A DNA stretch of 64,000 bases from Actinomycetota bacterium (lineage in GTDB: Bacteria; Actinomycetota; Actinomycetes; Actinomycetales; Microbacteriaceae): the NCBI GenBank assembly GCA_020161315.1, contig JAIUOH010000008.1, positions 22,445-86,444 on the forward strand. Direction: 5' to 3'. This document shows, piece by piece, positions 1-9,359 of the stretch. The position numbers and the translations under genes are program-made. The notes beneath the pieces are model-generated. The model worked only from the letters and a program-made list of their open reading frames with translations. It was not told the origin of the DNA and ran no database searches. How positions within the stretch are numbered: position 1 is the first letter of the stretch; the number at the start of each line of letters is the position of its first letter.

Positions 1-855
1 GGCAACCGTTCCCGCGCAGTCAGTCACGAACGGAAGCCAGGGTGATTCCTCGTGCGAAAAGTCGCGAACCGCAATGGGGATCGGGCTGCCGACGCGATGG
101 CTTGCCACCGCCCAGCGGCCGTCGCTCGAGAACTGCACCAGCGTGTATTCGCGAGACCCCTCAGGGATCGGGATCTCTTCGATCGTCGTGCGCCCAACAT
201 CACCAGCGACCCCGAGGCGGTGCGAGAACACCGCCTGAGCGAACTCCTGCGGGGCACCCGTGAGCGCGAAGAACGTAAAGCCCGTGCTGTCGGGCCACCA
301 GCTGACTCCGCCCGCCCACGCGCTGTGCAGCGTCTGGGTTGGTGCGTCGGTGCGCACGTGGCCGGTTGCGACGTCGACGAGGCTGATCCGGTTGTGCTCG
401 CTGCCATCGGTGCAGATGCCGAGCGCAACGATAGCCCCGTCAGGCGATGGCGCCATCCACGAAAGCACGGCAGACTCGCCCGCGGATACGAGCTCATCAA
501 GCGAAACTAGCGCTCGCCCAACCCCGAACGGTGTCGGCGCGCACACCAGTTTTGCGCTGCCGTCAGTCGAGATATCTGACGCAACCCGAAACCATTTGCC
601 CCCGGAAAACTTCGGCAGATCTGGTCGCGCCCCGGCATCATATTCGGTGACCGTGCGGCGCACCGCATCGAAGTTGGTGCCCTGGTCGTCCAGCAGACGC
701 GAAAGCTCGGTGGCGGCATGGCTGGCCTGCGCTTTCTGCCACTCGCTGACTTCCGCGGTATCGGCTTCGAGCCACCGGTAGGGGTCAGCGAAGTGAAGGC
801 CAGCCACTTCCGACACTGTTTCTTCGCTTCGAGTCGTGGGCGGCAATGCGTTCAC
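1..855 (-). CDS. S9 family (prolyl oligopeptidase-type) peptidase, C-terminus beyond window
   Basis: Only the first 285 codons are in the window; the frame is open to base 1. The GTG start at 855 overlaps the stop of the upstream erythromycin-esterase-like gene (GTGA). The N-terminus carries DPYRWLE (about residues 24-30), the hallmark of prolyl-oligopeptidase N-termini, followed by propeller-like repeats such as LSWMAPSPDGAIVALG, WWPDSTGFTF and FSSDGRWAV. The catalytic Ser/Asp/His domain would lie outside the window. Family members cleave short peptides in the cytosol. Position at the end of a peptide-uptake operon fits processing of imported oligopeptides. Family call is strong; substrate is inferred. 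Confidence 0.88.
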   Translation of the reverse strand, partial: MNALPPTTRSEETVSEVAGLHFADPYRWLEADTAEVSEWQKAQASHAATELSRLLDDQGTNFDAVRRTVTEYDAGARPDLPKFSGGKWFRVASDISTDGSAKLVCAPTPFGVGRALVSLDELVSAGESAVLSWMAPSPDGAIVALGICTDGSEHNRISLVDVATGHVRTDAPTQTLHSAWAGGVSWWPDSTGFTFFALTGAPQEFAQAVFSHRLGVAGDVGRTTIEEIPIPEGSREYTLVQFSSDGRWAVASHRVGSPIPIAVRDFSHEESPWLPFVTDCAGTVA

Positions 856-2153
856 AGTTCAGCTCCCTGTTCGATGCGGTACCTGCTCGAGGTCTCGCGG
901 CCCGTCGCGAACTCTGCTCGCATGCGTTCGAAGGCTCCCGGTACCCTCACGACATGTCGAAGGTGGATCAGCGCATCGAAGCTCGCAGAGAAGTCATCGA
1001 CGCGGTCGACTCCGCCCGAGGCCTGCGTGCCTTCCACTCCGGCGAGCGTTTCAGGTGGCAGCAGCGCTGGCAGAACAAGCGCCGGTGCGCCGTCGTTTCC
1101 GAGCAGGTGCTCGATCCTCTCCTCAAAACTGCCGCGAAGCAAGCGGCGCTCCTGCAGTGTCACCTCGCAGTCGAACGGCCGTGACGAGAGCTGCTGAAAC
1201 CGCACCTCGGGGCCAGAACCGTACGTCATACCGAGAACGCACACAGAGTCGGCGGGTGCACCGCGCGCTCGAATGCGATCGGTGACCAGTGAGATAAGTG
1301 AAGGCCGAGACGCAAAACCGTCCTTTCGCAGATGCGAGTTGTGCGCGCTCACGAGCACACGTTCGTGTCGCTCGAGCGCCCACATCACCGAATCGGCGAG
1401 AAAGACTTCGCGCGCGTAGGGTGCGTCTGGGGCAGGCTCTTCTTGCAGCTCAGCCAGCAGCGCAAGAATCGAGGCACCGCAGTGCGCAGCGACGGCGTCA
1501 CCGTTGTCGATCGCCCGCAACGCAAGTCCGCGCATAGCCGCCGCCCAGCCACCCTGTTCAGCGGGGCTCATCTCCGCATAAGCGATTGCCGCTTCGGTGC
1601 GGTCACCCAGCTCGCTGGCCCGCAGCAGTGCCGCATCGTCGGGAGCCGCCGGGATCCTCTGCAGGCACTGCCGCACCGCAGCCTCAGGCGAGGTCGATGA
1701 CCCCGGAAGGTCGGCTCCGATGAACTGCAGCTTTGCCCCAGCCCGCACTCGATCGCGCAGCCACGACAGCTGCGCCCGAACCTGCTCGGACTCGCCGAAG
1801 CCGTAGCTAATGCCAGCTCGGGCGATCGCTTCGACCCCGGCATCGCCCACACCGTCGGCGTCGTGAAGCCAGTCGTCCACGGACAGGCCCTCCGCGAACC
1901 CCGACTCCTTCACGAAGCCCGTGAACCCTCGGCGCTCTGCGAGCAGCCGAAACAGGCCATCAGCAAATCCGGTGAACTCTTGCACGTTGTGAGCACCCTC
2001 GCCGATCGCGACCACCCGCGCATCACCGATGAGTTCGAGCAGCAGATCTGCATTCGCCAGAGCGAGCTCGACGGAGTCCGACCCCCTCGGGGCCACGGCC
2101 AGGCTGTCAAGTGAAGGCGTGCACAGCGCAACAATGCCTGTACTCCCTTGCAT
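852..2153 (-). CDS. Erythromycin esterase family protein
   Basis: This 433-residue protein has the family's core residues: GEGAH (E52, H55), VKESGF (E83) and SAHNSHLRKDG late in the chain, matching the Glu/His site of EreA/SucFGH-like hydrolases. The ATG at 2153 is preferred; an upstream in-frame ATG would add 28 Arg/Asn-rich residues without conservation. The family includes macrolide esterases, but many members are housekeeping hydrolases of unknown substrate, so resistance should not be assumed. It overlaps the S9 peptidase start and lies beyond a strong hairpin after the binding-protein gene, so it may be expressed by read-through or from its own promoter in 2154-2241. Confidence 0.85.
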   Translation of the reverse strand: MQGSTGIVALCTPSLDSLAVAPRGSDSVELALANADLLLELIGDARVVAIGEGAHNVQEFTGFADGLFRLLAERRGFTGFVKESGFAEGLSVDDWLHDADGVGDAGVEAIARAGISYGFGESEQVRAQLSWLRDRVRAGAKLQFIGADLPGSSTSPEAAVRQCLQRIPAAPDDAALLRASELGDRTEAAIAYAEMSPAEQGGWAAAMRGLALRAIDNGDAVAAHCGASILALLAELQEEPAPDAPYAREVFLADSVMWALERHERVLVSAHNSHLRKDGFASRPSLISLVTDRIRARGAPADSVCVLGMTYGSGPEVRFQQLSSRPFDCEVTLQERRLLRGSFEERIEHLLGNDGAPALVLPALLPPETLAGVEGTQASGGVDRVDDFSASFDALIHLRHVVRVPGAFERMRAEFATGRETSSRYRIEQGAEL

Positions 2154-2241
2154 CACCACCCGGTGCCCCTTTCGATTCGAAGAATTCAAGACTCGCACGC
2201 TTCGCGCGAGGTTGCAGCGGGCGAGACTACCGCACAACCGC

Positions 2242-2276
2242 AGTGAGTCGGGGCCTGCTTGAGGCCCCGACTCACT
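2242..2276. terminator. Strong stem-loop after the peptide-binding protein gene
   Basis: A perfect 15-bp inverted repeat (2242-2256 with 2262-2276) with a 5-nt loop lies immediately downstream of the binding-protein stop codon on the minus strand. There is no good U-tract, so it may be a terminator or an mRNA-stabilising/attenuating element. Confidence 0.7.
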
Positions 2277-2282
2277 GAAGAC

Positions 2283-4142
2283 CTACTTCGTCTCTTCGGT
2301 GAAGTACCACTGCTCCGGAGAGTAAATGAAGCTCAACAGCGAGTGGAAGGTGGCTGGCGGGCCACTCAGCGTGTCTTTCCAGACCACCAGGGTGTGCGGG
2401 GTCGGGAAGAACAGCACTGGCAGATCCTCCGCCAACAGCGTCGCCTCGGTGCGCAACGCCTCGGGTTCGAGGCCGAACGTCGACGCGTTAATGGCCTCGT
2501 CGACCTCGGGGTTCGAGTAGCTGCCGAGGTTGAAGCTGCCGCCTGTGTTAAACACGGTGTTGCTGGTCGGGTAGCCTGCCGCGTTGTAGAGCGGGCCGAA
2601 GTCTTGCATTGCCCACTCGTTGACGTTTGCCGGCGCGTAGCTGTTGCCGTAGTTGGCGTACATGAAGTTCAGCGACTTCGTGACCACATCGATGTCGATG
2701 CCAAGCTTCTTCGCCTCAGAGACGAACGCGAGGTCTCGCGAGCCCACATATGCCGGGGAGTTCGCCGAGGCGATCGTGAACGCGATCTTCTGTCCCTTCT
2801 CGATGCCCTCGCCGCACTGCCCCTCGCCGCTGCCTGCGTCGGTGCAGGTCGTGCCCTTCGCGTCGACAGTCCAGCCGTGCTCTTCAAGCAGCTTCTTGGC
2901 GGCCGCTGGGTCGTAGGGGTAGGGCGGGTTGTCGCCGAAGTCGACTGGGAACGGCGAGTCTGCACCATCGGGGCTGTAGTTCTCGCTGCCCGCGCCAGCG
3001 TAGACGCCGCGGCTCTTGATGTAGCCCGGCTGGTCGATGAGGTGCTGCAGCGCCTGACGCACGTAGTCTTGCGCGATCACCTTGTCAAAGTTCTCTACGG
3101 TGTTCTCGAAGTTAATGAACAACGCATCGAACCGCGCCGGCGCCGCAGCACCGTAGACGTGGTAGCCGAGCTTCTGCAGCTCAGGAATCTGCGAGGCATA
3201 GCTCGAGTCGAGCGTTCCGACGGTGAGGTCGCCTGCCTTGAGTTGGTTGAGCACCGCAGCGGGCGACGTGAACGCATTGAAGTCGACCTGTTCGAGGCTC
3301 TGCTCGCCGGGGCCGCTGTAGTTCTCGTTCGGCTGGAGCGAATACGATCCGGTCGACGATTCAAACGATTTGATCGAGTAGGGCCCGTTCACAATCTGCC
3401 ACAGTGGGTTCGTGGCAAAGCTCGATTGGTCTTCTGACTGGCTGGTCAGATAGTCGTAGATCGCGCTGGCATTCTCTGGGTTGTGGTAGTCGAGCAGCTC
3501 GCCGCCGTCTTCTGCGATTGCCCAGTCTGCCGAGGGCATCACGTAAAGCAGCTGCAGCATCGACATCACATACGACGGGTTGTACGCGGTCTCGAAGTTC
3601 AGCACGAGGGTCTGCGCGTCGGGTGCCGAGGCGGTCACACCGTCAGGAAACTGGCCCGGCGTGTAGAAGCTCCAGTTCGCGGGGCTCTGTGCGATCGCGG
3701 CCTTCAGCACCGCGAACGAGAACACGACGTCTTCTGCGGTGAGCGGTTTGCCGTTCGACCAGCTGTAGTCCTTCATCTTGATCGTGACGGTCTTGCCGTC
3801 TTCGCTGGTCTGCGGCAGCTCCGCGAGGCTGGTTGCCTCGTCTGCCAGCGAATCACCTGTGCCGCTCGGGCGGTAGAGGGCGCGCCACATCACGCCGCGC
3901 GAAATGACGGTGCCGCTCACTTCTGCGGGCGGGTAGGGAAAGATGTAGTTCGGGCTCAGCCCCGGGTTGAGCGCGATGGTTGCGACCCCGCCCTTGACCG
4001 GTGTGCCAGACTCATTCGGCAGCGTCGTGTAGTCGACGTTTTCGCCGCCTGCCCCGGCACCCGTGCAGCCCGAGAGCGCGAGGGCGCCTGCGGTTGCGAG
4101 CGTGAGCAGCAGGCGTGTGGGCCGTCGTGAGGGTTTCGACAT
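2283..4142 (-). CDS. Peptide ABC transporter substrate-binding lipoprotein (SBP_bac_5 / DppA-OppA type)
   Basis: The 619-residue precursor has a twin-Arg-like basic start, hydrophobic segment and lipobox LSGC with the lipidated Cys at residue 26, so it is anchored outside the membrane. The mature part is a family-5 extracellular solute-binding protein: features include SWSNGKPLTAEDVVFS, FETAYNPSYV and a KKLLEEHGW element before the C-terminal lobe. It should capture di- or oligopeptides and hand them to the permeases encoded just downstream in coordinates and upstream in transcription. Order on the minus strand is ATPase, two permeases, binding protein. The start ATG at 4142 follows an AGGAGTT-type ribosome-binding site. 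Confidence 0.93.
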   Translation of the reverse strand: MSKPSRRPTRLLLTLATAGALALSGCTGAGAGGENVDYTTLPNESGTPVKGGVATIALNPGLSPNYIFPYPPAEVSGTVISRGVMWRALYRPSGTGDSLADEATSLAELPQTSEDGKTVTIKMKDYSWSNGKPLTAEDVVFSFAVLKAAIAQSPANWSFYTPGQFPDGVTASAPDAQTLVLNFETAYNPSYVMSMLQLLYVMPSADWAIAEDGGELLDYHNPENASAIYDYLTSQSEDQSSFATNPLWQIVNGPYSIKSFESSTGSYSLQPNENYSGPGEQSLEQVDFNAFTSPAAVLNQLKAGDLTVGTLDSSYASQIPELQKLGYHVYGAAAPARFDALFINFENTVENFDKVIAQDYVRQALQHLIDQPGYIKSRGVYAGAGSENYSPDGADSPFPVDFGDNPPYPYDPAAAKKLLEEHGWTVDAKGTTCTDAGSGEGQCGEGIEKGQKIAFTIASANSPAYVGSRDLAFVSEAKKLGIDIDVVTKSLNFMYANYGNSYAPANVNEWAMQDFGPLYNAAGYPTSNTVFNTGGSFNLGSYSNPEVDEAINASTFGLEPEALRTEATLLAEDLPVLFFPTPHTLVVWKDTLSGPPATFHSLLSFIYSPEQWYFTEETK

Positions 4143-4229
4143 GTGAGAACTCCTTTGGTTCGTTGGGTGTCGAGATACGTGAGTATCGAGGTAGGGGTTG
4201 AAAAATCGGTCGATGTCGCTGTGCTGGGT

Positions 4230-5159
4230 CTAGTCAGCACGCCGATCCAGCGCATCACGCAGCGCATCACCGAGAAGGTTGAGCGACAGCACGGTGAGCA
4301 CGATGCACGCGCCAACCGGGTAGATCAGCCACCAGTAATCTGAGGCGATGTAACTGACGCCGGCCGAGAGCTGACTCCCCCAGTCGGTGACTGGATAGCT
4401 CAGCCCGAAGCCGAGAAAGCCGAGGGCCGCCATCACCACGATCGCGTCGGCCACCTGCAGGGTGATGTTTACGAGAATCACGCCGATCGTGTTTGGAATC
4501 AGGTGCGTGAACACGATCTTTCGGTTGCCCGCACCCATCAGCCTCGCGGCGAGCACGAACTCACGCACGCGAAGCGACAGCACTTCGCTTCGAATGAGGC
4601 GTGCAACCACGAGCCATGAGAACCCGCCGATAACGAGCGCGAGCGACAGCGGTGTCGCCGTGAACTTTGCTGAGAGGATCAGCACGAAGAACATGAACGG
4701 AATCGCGAGCAGCACGTCGACAATGCGCATCATGAAGCCGTCGACCACGCCGCCGATAAGGCCGGCGACCGCGCCATAGATCGTGCCGAACACCGTGGCG
4801 ACGAGTGCCGCGAGCAGGCCGATCTGCAGCGAGACCTGGCCGCCCAGCATGATGCGGCCGAGCACGTCGAAGCCGTTCGAGTCGGTGCCGAGCGGGTAGC
4901 CGTCGCCCGGTGGCAACGCGGCGTTCAGCACATCGACGTCTGTCTGGTTCGTCGGGTACAGCAGCGGCCCGATGAAGCAGAACGCGAAGAGCCCGACGAG
5001 AATGAGAAGCCCGGTAAGTCCCAGTTTGTTTCGAGTGAGTGTGCGAATCACGGCCCGCGTTGATCGTGGCTGCCGGGTGACGGCAATCAAGCTCGTGGGG
5101 TCTGGCTCGGGTCGTGAACCTGCTGCGTTCGGTTCGATGGGAGGAAGCGTTGCGGTCAT
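4230..5159 (-). CDS. Peptide ABC transporter permease (DppC/OppC type)
   Basis: A 309-residue inner-membrane permease. The cytosolic N-terminus (ending in FLTRNKLGLTG-like sequence) precedes a first TM segment, a periplasmic stretch with PLGTDSNGFDVLGRIMLGG, which is the classic OppC signature, and about five further TM helices. The EAA-like loop is REFVLAARLMGAGNRKIVFTHLIPN. It overlaps the upstream permease by 4 nt (ATGA), indicating translational coupling. Together with its partner it forms the membrane channel for the peptide importer. Confidence 0.93.
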   Translation of the reverse strand: MTATLPPIEPNAAGSRPEPDPTSLIAVTRQPRSTRAVIRTLTRNKLGLTGLLILVGLFAFCFIGPLLYPTNQTDVDVLNAALPPGDGYPLGTDSNGFDVLGRIMLGGQVSLQIGLLAALVATVFGTIYGAVAGLIGGVVDGFMMRIVDVLLAIPFMFFVLILSAKFTATPLSLALVIGGFSWLVVARLIRSEVLSLRVREFVLAARLMGAGNRKIVFTHLIPNTIGVILVNITLQVADAIVVMAALGFLGFGLSYPVTDWGSQLSAGVSYIASDYWWLIYPVGACIVLTVLSLNLLGDALRDALDRRAD

Positions 5160-6106
5160 TTTTTCAGCTCGATCCGTCGGTCGGCTCGCGCAACCACAAG
5201 GTCGGCGAAGAAGTTGCCCGCTACCGTCAGCGCTCCCCCAAGCAGAGTGTAGGCAAGCAGCACCGGGTAGTCCTCACGGTGCAGGCTGTTGAGAAACAGC
5301 AGGCCCAGGCCCGGGTAGTTGAAGACAGACTCTACGATCAGGTTGCCTGCGAGCAGAATCGGAATCTGCAGACCCACAAGGGTGATCAGCGGAATACACG
5401 CATTGCGCAGCAGATGCTTGCTGAGCACCATTCGCTCAGACATGCCTTTCGCTCTCGCAACCTTGATATAGTCCTGGCCCAGTTGCTCAAGTGCCGCCGA
5501 GCGCTGGTATTGCGAGAAGACCACCACGTTCGTGACTGCGAGCGTGATGAGCGGAAGCGCCATCGCAACCGGGTCGATGAAAATGGCCCACGGCGAATTC
5601 GTCTGCGACGCCTCTGCCGGAAAGATCGGAATCGCCTGACTGAAGGCCGCGATCAAGAGCAGCGCGATCAAGAACGACGGCATCGCGTACAGCACGTACG
5701 AGAACGTCGACACTGTACGATCGAAGAACGTGTTCTTGCGCACGGCCTGAGCGATGCCGAGCGGGATCGCGATGACGATCGCGAGCACGAGGCCAGCGAG
5801 CGAAAGCACCGCGCTGCGGCCGATGTTCTGCCAGAGCAGCACTGAGACCTCTTCGTTCAGCTTGTACGACCGTCCGAGGTCGCCACGAAGCAGATCGCCG
5901 AGATAGCTGAAATACTGCAGGATCACCGGGCGGTCGTACCCGTTCTCGGTATTGAACGCTGCGATCGCCTCTGGCGATGCCTGTTGCCCAAGCACAGCGC
6001 GAGCGGGGCTCTCAGAGATGAAATGCAGCATCATGAACACCACGAACGAGAGTCCGAGCAGCACGAGCAGCGAAACCCCGAGTCGCTTGAGTACGTATGC
6101 GGTCAT
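5156..6106 (-). CDS. Peptide ABC transporter permease (DppB/OppB type)
   Basis: A 316-residue permease beginning MTAYVLKRLGVSLLVLLGLS, the standard OppB/DppB opening. The conserved loop YIKVARAKGMSERMVLSKHL and NYPGLGLLFLNS near the C-terminus are family signatures. The ATG at 6106 overlaps the ATPase stop (TGA at 6103-6105), so this start is chosen over a longer in-frame extension that would run deep into the ATPase gene. It pairs with the DppC-type permease. Confidence 0.93.
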   Translation of the reverse strand: MTAYVLKRLGVSLLVLLGLSFVVFMMLHFISESPARAVLGQQASPEAIAAFNTENGYDRPVILQYFSYLGDLLRGDLGRSYKLNEEVSVLLWQNIGRSAVLSLAGLVLAIVIAIPLGIAQAVRKNTFFDRTVSTFSYVLYAMPSFLIALLLIAAFSQAIPIFPAEASQTNSPWAIFIDPVAMALPLITLAVTNVVVFSQYQRSAALEQLGQDYIKVARAKGMSERMVLSKHLLRNACIPLITLVGLQIPILLAGNLIVESVFNYPGLGLLFLNSLHREDYPVLLAYTLLGGALTVAGNFFADLVVARADRRIELKK

Positions 6107-8142
6107 GGTTTTTTCACCTCCGAACGGGTCGCGGGCCGAGTGCTGATGAACTCTGTGCGCTGCAGCGGATAATGGCACGCGACCTGGTGCGAGTTGGTGA
6201 CAGCGTCGAGCAGGGGTTCTTCAGTCGCGCATTTCTCGGTCGCGAGCGGGCATCGCGTTCGAAACCGGCACCCGCTCGGCGGGTCGAGCGGGCTGGGTAG
6301 TTCACCGCGCACTCGCTCCGCTGCCGGTTGTCTCGCGGCCTCAGGATCTGCCACCGGAATCGCTGCGAGCAGCCCTGCCGTGTAGGGGTGGGCGGGAGCT
6401 CCATAGACCTCTTCCGTTGCCCCCACCTCGACCAGCTTGCCGAGATACATCACCCCAACTCGGTCAGAGAGGTAACGCACCACGGCAAGGTCATGCGAGA
6501 TCACCACGCTAGACAGCCCGCGCTCGGCCTGAAGCCGCCGCATCAGGTTCAGCACCTGCGAACGAATCGACACGTCGAGCGCGCTCACCGGCTCATCGGC
6601 GACGAGCACTTTCGGTTCGAGCGCGAGCGCACGAGCCAGACCGATGCGTTGACGTTGCCCACCCGAGAGTTCATAGGGGTAACGCTCAAGAATGCCAGGC
6701 CCAAGCCCCACGCTGTCGAGCAGAGCAACTGCCTTGTCAGTGCGTTCGGCCGCGGTTCCAATGCCCTGAATCGCGAAGGGCTCCCGCAGAATCGCCGCGA
6801 TCTTCATCTTGGGATCGAGCGAAGCGTTCGAATCCTGAAACATCATCTGCAGCTGCGTTCGCCGCGATGCGAGTTCTCGAGGCTTCAGGCCAGAGACCAC
6901 CTGGCCGTCGAGCTCCACCGTGCCCGAGGCGGGCGTGTCAAGAGCGACAAGCATGCGCCCGAGAGATGACTTGCCGCAGCCCGATTCTCCGACAAGCCCG
7001 AATGTCTCGCCTGCGGCGACCTCGAAGCTGACTCCAGATACCGCTTTGACCGATCGGCCCCGCCCAGCCCAACCCGACACCGCGTGCTCGCGCACCAAAT
7101 CGGTAACACGCAGTTTCGGCTCCGTTTCAGTTCGCGCGGCTGGAAACGGCAGGCTACGCGGCTGTATCTCGGCCACGCTGCCATCGACCGGGTTCCAGCA
7201 CGAGAACCGATGCTCCGGGTGCCTCGCAACGCTCGATTGCGGAAACTCCTCAAGGCAACTCGCGCTCACCGCTGCACAACGCGGCGCAAAGCGACAGCCC
7301 GGCTGTTGCACGGCAGGATCTGGCGGCGAACCCGGAATGCTGAACAGTTCGTGGCCGCGATCCTGTTCGAGGGTCGGAATCGACGCGAGCAGTGCGTGAG
7401 TGTAGCGATGGCGCGTGTCACTGAACAGCTCGGATGTGGGCCCTGTTTCGACGAGGCGACCCGCGTACATGACGCCCACGCGGTCGGCGTAACGCGCCAC
7501 AACGCCCATGTCGTGGGTGACCAGAAGCATCGACATACCGAGCTCGCCCTTGAGCCCGTCGAGCAGTTCGAGAATCTCGGCCTGAATGGTGACGTCGAGC
7601 GCAGTGGTCGGTTCATCTGCGATCAGCAATCTCGGCTCGCAAATCAGTGCCATCGCGATCATCACGCGTTGGCGCATGCCGCCCGAGAGCTGGTGCGGAA
7701 AATCGCGCATGCGCTCAGCCGGTCGAGGAATGCCGACGAGGGCAAGCATCTCTTGCGCTGCGGCGAGCGCCGCCCGCTTTGAGGCTCCACGATGCAGCTG
7801 CAACGGCTCGGCAATCTGCTCACCAATGCGACGCGTGGGGTTGAGCGCCGTCATCGAATCTTGAAAGACCATCGAAATCTCGTTGCCGCGAACGCCCCGG
7901 TACTCCGTCGCACTCAGCTCGGTGAGTTCTCGACCGTCGAAACGAATGGATCCGCCCGTGATCGAGCCGCCAGCGGGCAGCATGCCCATCACCGCGAGAC
8001 CGGTCATGGATTTGCCCGATCCAGTTTCACCGACGATGCCAAGCGTCTCGCCGCGAGCGACCTCGAGGCTCACACCAGTGACGGGCCGCACGATCCGGTC
8101 TGCGCGCCGGATCTCGATCGAGAGATCCTGAATGGTCAGCAT
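6103..8142 (-). CDS. Dipeptide/oligopeptide ABC transporter, fused tandem ATPase (DppD-DppF)
   Basis: This 679-residue protein carries two complete ABC domains. Domain 1 has Walker A GETGSGKS (about 38-45), signature LSGGMRQR and Walker B LLIADEP. Domain 2 has GESGCGKSS, LSGGQRQR and VLVADEP. Each half ends in the oligopeptide-transporter C-terminal Cys cluster (QQPGCRFAPRC...C and PPSGCRFRTRCPLATEKC), typical of DppD and DppF. Most bacteria encode the halves separately; the fusion is common in actinobacteria and rhizobia. The start at 8142 (MLTIQDLSIEI) follows a purine-rich site; an upstream in-frame start gives a non-conserved 24-residue extension. Confidence 0.93.
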   Translation of the reverse strand: MLTIQDLSIEIRRADRIVRPVTGVSLEVARGETLGIVGETGSGKSMTGLAVMGMLPAGGSITGGSIRFDGRELTELSATEYRGVRGNEISMVFQDSMTALNPTRRIGEQIAEPLQLHRGASKRAALAAAQEMLALVGIPRPAERMRDFPHQLSGGMRQRVMIAMALICEPRLLIADEPTTALDVTIQAEILELLDGLKGELGMSMLLVTHDMGVVARYADRVGVMYAGRLVETGPTSELFSDTRHRYTHALLASIPTLEQDRGHELFSIPGSPPDPAVQQPGCRFAPRCAAVSASCLEEFPQSSVARHPEHRFSCWNPVDGSVAEIQPRSLPFPAARTETEPKLRVTDLVREHAVSGWAGRGRSVKAVSGVSFEVAAGETFGLVGESGCGKSSLGRMLVALDTPASGTVELDGQVVSGLKPRELASRRTQLQMMFQDSNASLDPKMKIAAILREPFAIQGIGTAAERTDKAVALLDSVGLGPGILERYPYELSGGQRQRIGLARALALEPKVLVADEPVSALDVSIRSQVLNLMRRLQAERGLSSVVISHDLAVVRYLSDRVGVMYLGKLVEVGATEEVYGAPAHPYTAGLLAAIPVADPEAARQPAAERVRGELPSPLDPPSGCRFRTRCPLATEKCATEEPLLDAVTNSHQVACHYPLQRTEFISTRPATRSEVKKP

Positions 8143-8309
8143 GCCGCGCTCCCTTGCGCCTCCGTGAGCCCGCAGACTCGGTTGTTCGTCGTTGTATCGA
8201 GTTTCGGGGAGCAAGGATACGCGTAGTTAGTAGAGAACTGCGAACGCGAGGTCAGAACTTCGTAGAGGGCAACGAAGGGATCGGGCTCAATCAGACTGGC
8301 AGAGCCACC

Positions 8310-9359
8310 CTAGCCGCGTTCAGCGCCGGTGCGGCCGAGCTCCGCACGAAACAGTGTCGCGACGTTGCCGCCAAGCACGCCGACGATCTCCGTCTCGGCC
8401 CAACCGCGGCGCAGCAGCGCCTCGGTCACGAGCGGCAACCCTTCAGGCCCTTCAAGACCGGGCAGAAACTCTTCGCCGTTGAAAGGTGCGGGGGCCTCCC
8501 CGTCGCAGCACGGCGCCGTCGTGTCTTCGAGCACCTCGCGCACGAAGTCGGGTCCGAGACCTACTCGGTCGACGCCGACTACCCCGGCGATGTGCTCGAT
8601 GTGATCGATCAGACGATCGATCGACGGCTCGCCGCTGTCGAGAAACGGTGCGTAGAAATTCACGCAGACCACGCCACCGTTGTCGGCGATGCCTCTGAGC
8701 TGCGCATCAGACAGGTTGCGGTGGTGATCGAGCAGCGCACGGGCTGAGGAGTGCGTGGCGATGAGCGGGCGGTTCGCAATCTCGAGCACGTGGTCGACGC
8801 CGCCGACACCCAAGTGGCTTAGGTCGAGCATGATGCCCACCCGTTCCATCTCGGCGAACGCTTCGACACCGGCGGCAGTCAGCCTGCTGCCTGCCGCGTC
8901 TTCGGCGCTGCCGTCGGCGAACGCACCTCGCCCGAAGTGCGCCATCGACGCGATCCTCACGCCGAGGCGGTGCATCGTCTCGAGCAGTTCGACACTCTCA
9001 TCGATGCCAGGCATGCCCTCAAGCGCGAGCACGAGGGCGATCCGCTCATCTTGCAGCGCGCCGTCGATCTGCTCTCCGTCGAGACAGAGGCGCACGGAGT
9101 CGGCGTTCTCGGCAGCGATGCGGTGCCCCGCTTCGATCATGCGCAGAGTCCTACGCAGTGCCCCCTCGGGGCGATACTGGTCGTCGATAAAGACTGGCAG
9201 CACCTGCAGATTCACGCCGCCGGCCCGCAGCTGCGGCAGCCATTGCTCACGAAAGTAGCTGCTCCATCGCTCAGGCGCGCGAGACGCGACCGAGCACAGC
9301 AGGTCGTTGTGCGTGTCGGCGACGAGCGCCCTCGTGTGCAGTTCGTGTGCGGCGCTCAT
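8310..9359 (-). CDS. Membrane dipeptidase (peptidase family M19)
   Basis: A 349-residue zinc dipeptidase of the renal dipeptidase type. The metal ligands are seen as ADTHND near residue 15 (HxD), a conserved Glu in ALEGMPGI, and histidines in DLSHLGVGG and PLIATHSSARAL. No signal peptide is visible, so it is probably cytosolic. It starts within the 3' end of the serine hydrolase gene (ATGA overlap at 9356-9359). A 167-bp gap separates it from the ATPase gene. In this operon it plausibly splits imported dipeptides, including ones with a D-residue, which M19 enzymes accept. Confidence 0.92.
   Translation of the reverse strand: MSAAHELHTRALVADTHNDLLCSVASRAPERWSSYFREQWLPQLRAGGVNLQVLPVFIDDQYRPEGALRRTLRMIEAGHRIAAENADSVRLCLDGEQIDGALQDERIALVLALEGMPGIDESVELLETMHRLGVRIASMAHFGRGAFADGSAEDAAGSRLTAAGVEAFAEMERVGIMLDLSHLGVGGVDHVLEIANRPLIATHSSARALLDHHRNLSDAQLRGIADNGGVVCVNFYAPFLDSGEPSIDRLIDHIEHIAGVVGVDRVGLGPDFVREVLEDTTAPCCDGEAPAPFNGEEFLPGLEGPEGLPLVTEALLRRGWAETEIVGVLGGNVATLFRAELGRTGAERG

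Noticed and set aside
852-2153. Macrolide-resistance determinant
   Set aside because: Membership of the erythromycin esterase family alone does not show resistance; many homologues are housekeeping.
2259-3437. Long plus-strand open frame of 392 codons antisense to the peptide-binding protein gene
   Set aside because: It is Arg/Val/Ala-rich, has no ribosome site or family match, and mirrors a well-supported gene; high-GC DNA gives such frames.
4230-4422. Hairpin GATAC-GTGA-GTATC and other short repeats upstream of the permease stop
   Set aside because: The arms are too short to separate from chance.
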